A stretch of 27,845 nucleotides of DNA from Anditalea sp035461405 (lineage in GTDB: Bacteria; Bacteroidota; Bacteroidia; Cytophagales; Cyclobacteriaceae). The stretch covers positions 1 to 27,845 of the forward strand of contig DATHVH010000022.1 of NCBI GenBank assembly GCA_035461405.1. The letters are read 5' to 3'. Position numbers and translations under genes: made by a program. Below the pieces are notes generated by a model that saw nothing but the letters and a program-made list of their open reading frames with translations, did no database searches and was not told where the DNA came from. This document shows, one piece after another, positions 24,720-27,845 of the stretch; the stretch's first letter is position 1; each line of letters starts with the position of its first letter.

Positions 24720-25130
24720 ATGTTTAAAACAGAAACGAAAGTAAGGGTGAGATATGCCGAGACAGACCAAATGGGATATGTTTATTATGGCAATTATGCT
24801 ACTTACTATGAAGTGGGCCGGGTGGAAGCGATGAGAAATGTCGGCTTCTCCTATAAAAATATGGAAGAGGAAGGCATCATGATGCCTGCTCTGGAGAATT
24901 TTAGTAAATACTTCAAACCAGGTAGGTATGATGAACTATTGACTATACAGGTAGAGATCAAAGAAATGCCCGGGATACGAATCAGGTTTGACTACACCAT
25001 TCTAAATGAAGCAGGAGAGATTATCAATACCGGACATACTTTATTGACCTTCGTCAAAAAAGATACCCACAAACCGTGCAGGCCACCGAAGGATTTATTA
25101 GCTTTAATGCAGCCCTACTTTCAGGACTGA
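24720..25130 (+). CDS. acyl-CoA thioesterase, YbgC/4HBT hotdog family
   Basis: The 136-residue hotdog-fold protein of the 4-hydroxybenzoyl-CoA thioesterase family has VRYAETDQMGYVYYGNY at 10-26. Asp16 is the catalytic residue, and Tyr replaces the His of E. coli YbgC in the VYxxNY motif, as is usual in Bacteroidota members. It probably hydrolyses short or medium acyl-CoA thioesters in the cytoplasm; in E. coli YbgC is linked to the Tol-Pal system, which is not seen here. It starts four bases after the mltG stop and ends 22 bases before the YihY gene, so the three form an operon. Confidence 0.9.
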   Translation: MFKTETKVRVRYAETDQMGYVYYGNYATYYEVGRVEAMRNVGFSYKNMEEEGIMMPALENFSKYFKPGRYDELLTIQVEIKEMPGIRIRFDYTILNEAGEIINTGHTLLTFVKKDTHKPCRPPKDLLALMQPYFQD

Positions 25131-25152
25131 ATTTTTGGATAAAGCATAAGCT

Positions 25153-26097
25153 GTGAAAACAAGGATCAAAGGATATATCAATACTTTTGACAAGCAGGCC
25201 CAAAAGCTTCGACCTATCCATTTTGGCAATCCTGACCAAAATGTATATGATGTGGGCAAGGTTTTTATCGCCCAGCTTCAAAAAGACGAAATAGTGGAGC
25301 GGGCATCCGCTGTTGCCTTCAATTTTACGATAGCTATGTTTCCGCTCATGCTGTTCCTTTTAAACATTATTCCCTATATCCAATTTTTCTTCCCCGATGT
25401 ATCCACTATCAATATCCTAGGTTTTATACAAGAAATAATACCTCCTACTATCTATATAGAAGCAGAAAGCACCATCATGGACATCGTCAGCAGACCAAGG
25501 CAGGGTATGTTGTCATTCGGTTTTTTTCTAGCACTCTTCCTTTCTACCAATGGCGTAGTCTCTATGATGAATGCATTTAATGCATGCTATAAAACAAGGG
25601 AAAATAGAGGATTCTTCACCACTAGGATAATAGCGGTTTCAGTGGTAATCATATTGGTACTTGACCTATGCGCGGCCGCTTTGGTAATGATTTTTGGTAG
25701 CCAGCTCCTGGAACTGCTTATAGATCAGGGAATAGTTACAGACGCATTTGCTTATTATTTGGTAGCCTTTCTTAGATTTTTGGCGCTATTGTTTCTTTTT
25801 ATGATGGCCACTTCATTTATCTTTCGTTTTGCTCCTGCAGTACACGACAGGTGGAGGTTTTTCAGCACCGGATCCATTACCTCTTCACTATTGATTACCG
25901 CAGGGTTTTACATGTTTTCCTTTTACCTAACTAATTTCGCAACTTATAACAGACTCTATGGCTCCATAGGGACCATGATTGCGGTGATGCTATGGCTGCT
26001 GATCACCAGCATAATTATTTTGATAGGGTTTGAAGTGAATGTAGCCTTGGATAAGGTGGCAGAGAAAAAGCCTGTCACCAAATTTATGGACCGATAA
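25153..26097 (+). CDS. YihY/BrkB family inner-membrane protein (GTG start)
   Basis: The 314-residue protein has about six membrane segments (near 57-80, 118-138, 158-182, 198-225, 242-262, 270-295). The family core is present: ERASAVAFNFTIAMFPLMLFLL (49-70) and YNRLYGSIGTMIAVMLWLLITS near the C-terminus, followed by GFEVNVALD. The start is GTG: an in-frame TAA lies two codons upstream, and there is no ATG early in the frame. The family, once miscalled ribonuclease BN, has no settled function; roles in membrane lipid or wall homeostasis are suggested. It is the third gene of the mltG operon. A weak hairpin with a T-rich tail follows directly. Confidence 0.9.
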   Translation: MKTRIKGYINTFDKQAQKLRPIHFGNPDQNVYDVGKVFIAQLQKDEIVERASAVAFNFTIAMFPLMLFLLNIIPYIQFFFPDVSTINILGFIQEIIPPTIYIEAESTIMDIVSRPRQGMLSFGFFLALFLSTNGVVSMMNAFNACYKTRENRGFFTTRIIAVSVVIILVLDLCAAALVMIFGSQLLELLIDQGIVTDAFAYYLVAFLRFLALLFLFMMATSFIFRFAPAVHDRWRFFSTGSITSSLLITAGFYMFSFYLTNFATYNRLYGSIGTMIAVMLWLLITSIIILIGFEVNVALDKVAEKKPVTKFMDR

Positions 26098-26099
26098 AT

Positions 26100-26128
26100 C
26101 AGAAAGTTACGTTTCTGTTAAAATTTTT
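26100..26128 (+). terminator. weak terminator after the mltG operon
   Basis: CAGAAA (26100-26105) pairs with TTTCTG (26112-26117) over a 6-base loop, followed by TTAAAATTTTT. The short AT-rich stem makes it only a candidate, but it is well placed, two bases after the stop of the YihY gene. Confidence 0.38.
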
Positions 26129-26141
26129 ACAACCGGATTAA

Positions 26142-26171
26142 TTGCTAAATTAAAACAAACCCTTACCTTTG
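26142..26171 (+). promoter_or_regulatory. promoter of tRNA-Ser
   Basis: TTG (26142-26144), 19 bases, then TACCTTTG (26164-26171) matches the Bacteroidota primary-sigma consensus TTG-N19-TAnnTTTG exactly. It is 43 bases before the mature tRNA 5' end, so a short leader would be removed by RNase P. Confidence 0.75.
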
Positions 26172-26214
26172 CAATCCGTAAGACGAACAAAGTCATACAA
26201 ACAACATAAGACCT

Positions 26215-26299
26215 AGAGGAGTGGCAGAGTGGTCGAATGCGGCGGTCTTGAAAACCGTTGTACCGCAAGGTACCGGGGGTTCGAATCCCTCCTCCTCTG
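26215..26299 (+). tRNA. tRNA-Ser (anticodon TGA)
   Basis: The acceptor stem AGAGGAG (26215-26221) pairs fully with CTCCTCT (26292-26298), with discriminator G at 26299. The anticodon stem is 26242-26246/26254-26258 with anticodon TGA at 26249-26251. The long class II variable arm is GTACC-GCAA-GGTAC. The T-arm is GGGGG / TTCGAAT loop / CCCTC with one wobble. The 3' CCA is not encoded (CAC follows). Reads UCA and related Ser codons. Confidence 0.96.
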
Positions 26300-26426
26300 C
26301 ACAAACAAAGCCTGGCGCATCGCGCCGGGCTTTTTGCGTTTTTAAGGGCATGGAGCGCATTTCCGCTCCGATGACCGTAAAACGCAAAAAGCTCACCCGA
26401 ACGGAGTGAGGTGGCTTTGTTTGTGC
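26299..26426. repeat. multi-branched palindrome after tRNA-Ser
   Basis: Two nested perfect 14-base inverted repeats are present: the outer arms are 26299-26312 and 26413-26426 (GCACAAACAAAGCC and its complement), and the inner arms are 26329-26342 and 26379-26392 (GCTTTTTGCGTTTT and its complement). Inside the inner arms, GGAGCG (26352-26357) pairs with CGCTCC (26364-26369), extended by CAT/ATG. Between outer and inner arms lie a left hairpin (26310-26318 with 26322-26330) and a right hairpin (CTCAC 26392-26396 with GTGAG 26406-26410). The whole folds as a cloverleaf-like figure on either strand. It has no coding potential. Confidence 0.8.
26310..26341 (+). terminator. intrinsic terminator of tRNA-Ser
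   Basis: GCCTGGCGC (26310-26318) pairs with GCGCCGGGC (26322-26330), nine pairs with one G-T, followed by TTTTTGCGTTTTT. It is also the left branch of the larger palindrome. Confidence 0.8.
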
Positions 26427-26500
26427 ATTCCCCCATTTTCATTCTAGGGATGAGCGCAGCCAATCCCTTCTTCTACTTATAAAAACGTAAACATTATTTC

Positions 26501-26531
26501 AGGTCATGGAGCATCTTCGCTCCAATAGCCG
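26501..26531. repeat. second copy of the GGAGC...GCTCC hairpin repeat
   Basis: TGGAGC (26507-26512) pairs with GCTCCA (26519-26524). Its flanks (GGTCA before, ATAGCCGAAAA after) align with the apical part of the palindrome (26347-26382: GGCATGGAGC ... GCTCCGATGACCG). It is thus a diverged second copy of a hairpin repeat in the same 322-base spacer (26300-26621), which holds no gene. Confidence 0.5.
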
Positions 26532-26621
26532 AAAATACAATAAGACTACCCGATGCGCATAGATATAAACTTGAATCAATACCCTGATTTTGTTTATCTT
26601 TCAGATCATGGATATCAGATA

Positions 26622-27845
26622 TCACTCTATATCCATCTTTTCCCCCTCATCAATCACCACCTTTTCCATATGCTTCCAGTGAATCACTGAATTACCGAGA
26701 TTGTCCAGGCAGGACACCACCTGCTTGATGACAATGGACAAGGTAGAAACAGGAATCTCACGTGGTCGCATCTTTACTTTTTGATAAAGCTCCTCCATGG
26801 CCTGCTGGTATACCACATCATGAACCCCCATCCAGTTCGGTCTCTCCAATATCACATTGTCTTCAATATAAGCCTTCATCTTATCCAGCTGCTCTATGGC
26901 AAAACCCTTTAAAAATCCCAATAATTCCTTCACCTGTACATCATCAGACCCCTGCATTTCTTTGATATTGTGCATCACATCCTTGATGTCTTTGGCCGCA
27001 TAGACCATCGTCCTCAGGGCCAGCATCAGGGAAGTTGCCTTTTTAGCAGAGACCTCATCCAAATTTACTTCCTGGAGAAGAATATGATAGGCGGTAAGCT
27101 CATCTTCCAGAAGCTTGATCCGCTTATACTGCGAAATAAGATCATAGGGCTGTTGAATGAGCCTTTTCCAAATTGACACATTACTACTTTGGAAATCATC
27201 ACCTTTCCAGATTTTAAAGATAAAATCAGCAGTAAGCCTAAAAGCCAGATGAATGTCCTTTTCCAAAGCTGCTACCGCTGCCTCTGGAACAATGGGGTTT
27301 ACTTTCCCAACAAACATCGCCACGCCCTGCTGCTCCTCTTCGCCAAACAGATGCTTCAGCCTATGTTCAAGTATATTTATAAAAGGGTAGAAAAGAATAA
27401 TTCCGATTACATTGAATATAGTATTCAAAAGAACCAACTCCATGAGGGGGTCATGAATAGAAAAAAGGCCCATCGTCAGATCAATCAACGGTCGGATGAA
27501 AGAAAAGATAATCAAACCTGTGATTAAATTGAACAGAAAATGAACCAAGGCCAACCGTTTTTTATCCGCAAGACCATTGAGAGCACCTATCCCGACGGTC
27601 ACAGTGGTACCAATGTTGGCCCCTATGATAAGCACCACACCTTCCACCAGTCCAATCACTCCCGCACTCATAGCTGAAAGAATGATGACTACCATCGCTG
27701 AACTCGACTGGATGAGCGCGGTGACTACCAATCCAACGACCAGGTATATCCAAAGTCCGTATTTATCAAATTGACTCAGATCAATCTGATCTGCTACTGC
27801 CTCTATGGCTGATTTCATAAAGTCCAGTCCAAGGAATAAAAGTCC
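26622..27845 (-). CDS. Na/Pi cotransporter family protein with C-terminal PhoU-like domain (5' part cut by window edge)
   Basis: The frame stays open to the right edge: before the Met at 27818 nine further codons read GLLFLGLDF, the family's usual lead-in to a membrane helix, so the true start is outside the window. The visible part holds the second of the two inverted transport repeats, with TALIQSSSAMVVIIL, GANIGTTVTVGIGAL and the following HFLFNLITGL helix, the QSSS and GxNIGTT motifs of Na+-phosphate symporters. After about residue 185 comes a helical cytoplasmic region of PhoU type, with long amphipathic stretches and no membrane segments, often thought to regulate transport. The protein would sit in the inner membrane. 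The 3' end is isolated from tRNA-Ser by the repeat-rich spacer. Confidence 0.9.
   Translation of the reverse strand, partial: GLLFLGLDFMKSAIEAVADQIDLSQFDKYGLWIYLVVGLVVTALIQSSSAMVVIILSAMSAGVIGLVEGVVLIIGANIGTTVTVGIGALNGLADKKRLALVHFLFNLITGLIIFSFIRPLIDLTMGLFSIHDPLMELVLLNTIFNVIGIILFYPFINILEHRLKHLFGEEEQQGVAMFVGKVNPIVPEAAVAALEKDIHLAFRLTADFIFKIWKGDDFQSSNVSIWKRLIQQPYDLISQYKRIKLLEDELTAYHILLQEVNLDEVSAKKATSLMLALRTMVYAAKDIKDVMHNIKEMQGSDDVQVKELLGFLKGFAIEQLDKMKAYIEDNVILERPNWMGVHDVVYQQAMEELYQKVKMRPREIPVSTLSIVIKQVVSCLDNLGNSVIHWKHMEKVVIDEGEKMDIE

Noticed and set aside
23678..26097. A Tol-Pal-linked operon because of the YbgC-like thioesterase
   Set aside because: No tol or pal gene is present; the neighbours are mltG and a YihY-family gene.
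26107..26463. Open frames across and antisense to tRNA-Ser (including one reading GGGIRTPGTLRYNGFQ)
   Set aside because: This is the well-known spurious translation of the antisense strand of a tRNA-Ser gene; the rest of the frame lies in the palindrome.

Overview
The window is AT-rich and looks like a chromosome segment from a member of the Bacteroidota, most likely Cytophagales. The evidence is a tRNA promoter of the Bacteroidota type (TTG-N19-TAnnTTTG), two CBM9/DUF5916 outer-membrane proteins, a TonB-dependent receptor with an N-terminal carboxypeptidase-regulatory-like domain, lipoproteins with acidic residues just after the lipid-anchored Cys, and start codons without an obvious Shine-Dalgarno sequence. 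No phage, transposase, CRISPR array or rRNA is visible. Both edges cut a gene: an FAD/NAD(P) oxidoreductase on the left and a Na/Pi cotransporter on the right.

Left part (1-8.9 kb). A truncated PaaE-type oxidoreductase follows a DUF5916 protein on the minus strand. Next come two plus-strand genes for predicted exported proteins: a SAM-dependent methyltransferase with a signal peptide, and a YghX-like dienelactone hydrolase with a Tat-like signal. A second, closely related DUF5916 gene then reads on the minus strand. The two DUF5916 genes are direct repeats around the two-gene insert. purB (adenylosuccinate lyase) follows, with a clear terminator.

Middle part (8.9-19.2 kb). A SulP anion transporter has a structured leader in which two foldings exclude each other. 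It converges on ctlX (citrulline hydrolase type). A minus-strand surface module follows, transcribed from 18961 down to a terminator near 12874: TonB-dependent receptor, parallel beta-helix lipoprotein, propeller-like lipoprotein, leucine-rich-repeat lipoprotein. A paralogue of the propeller-like protein lies just beyond the terminator in its own unit. The substrate is not evident, and there is no SusD partner.

Right part (19.2-27.8 kb). Housekeeping genes: clpC, a WbqC-family gene and a YciO/TsaC-family gene on the minus strand, then mltG, a YbgC-like thioesterase and a YihY-family membrane protein as a plus-strand operon. tRNA-Ser(TGA) follows with a very good promoter. Immediately after it is a 128-base multi-branched palindrome, and a related hairpin lies about 80 bases further on.

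The least explained elements are: (i) the receptor/beta-helix/propeller/LRR surface module; (ii) the branched palindrome after tRNA-Ser; (iii) three kinds of degenerate 7-base tandem repeats that recur in two unrelated intergenic regions; and (iv) the switch-like SulP leader.
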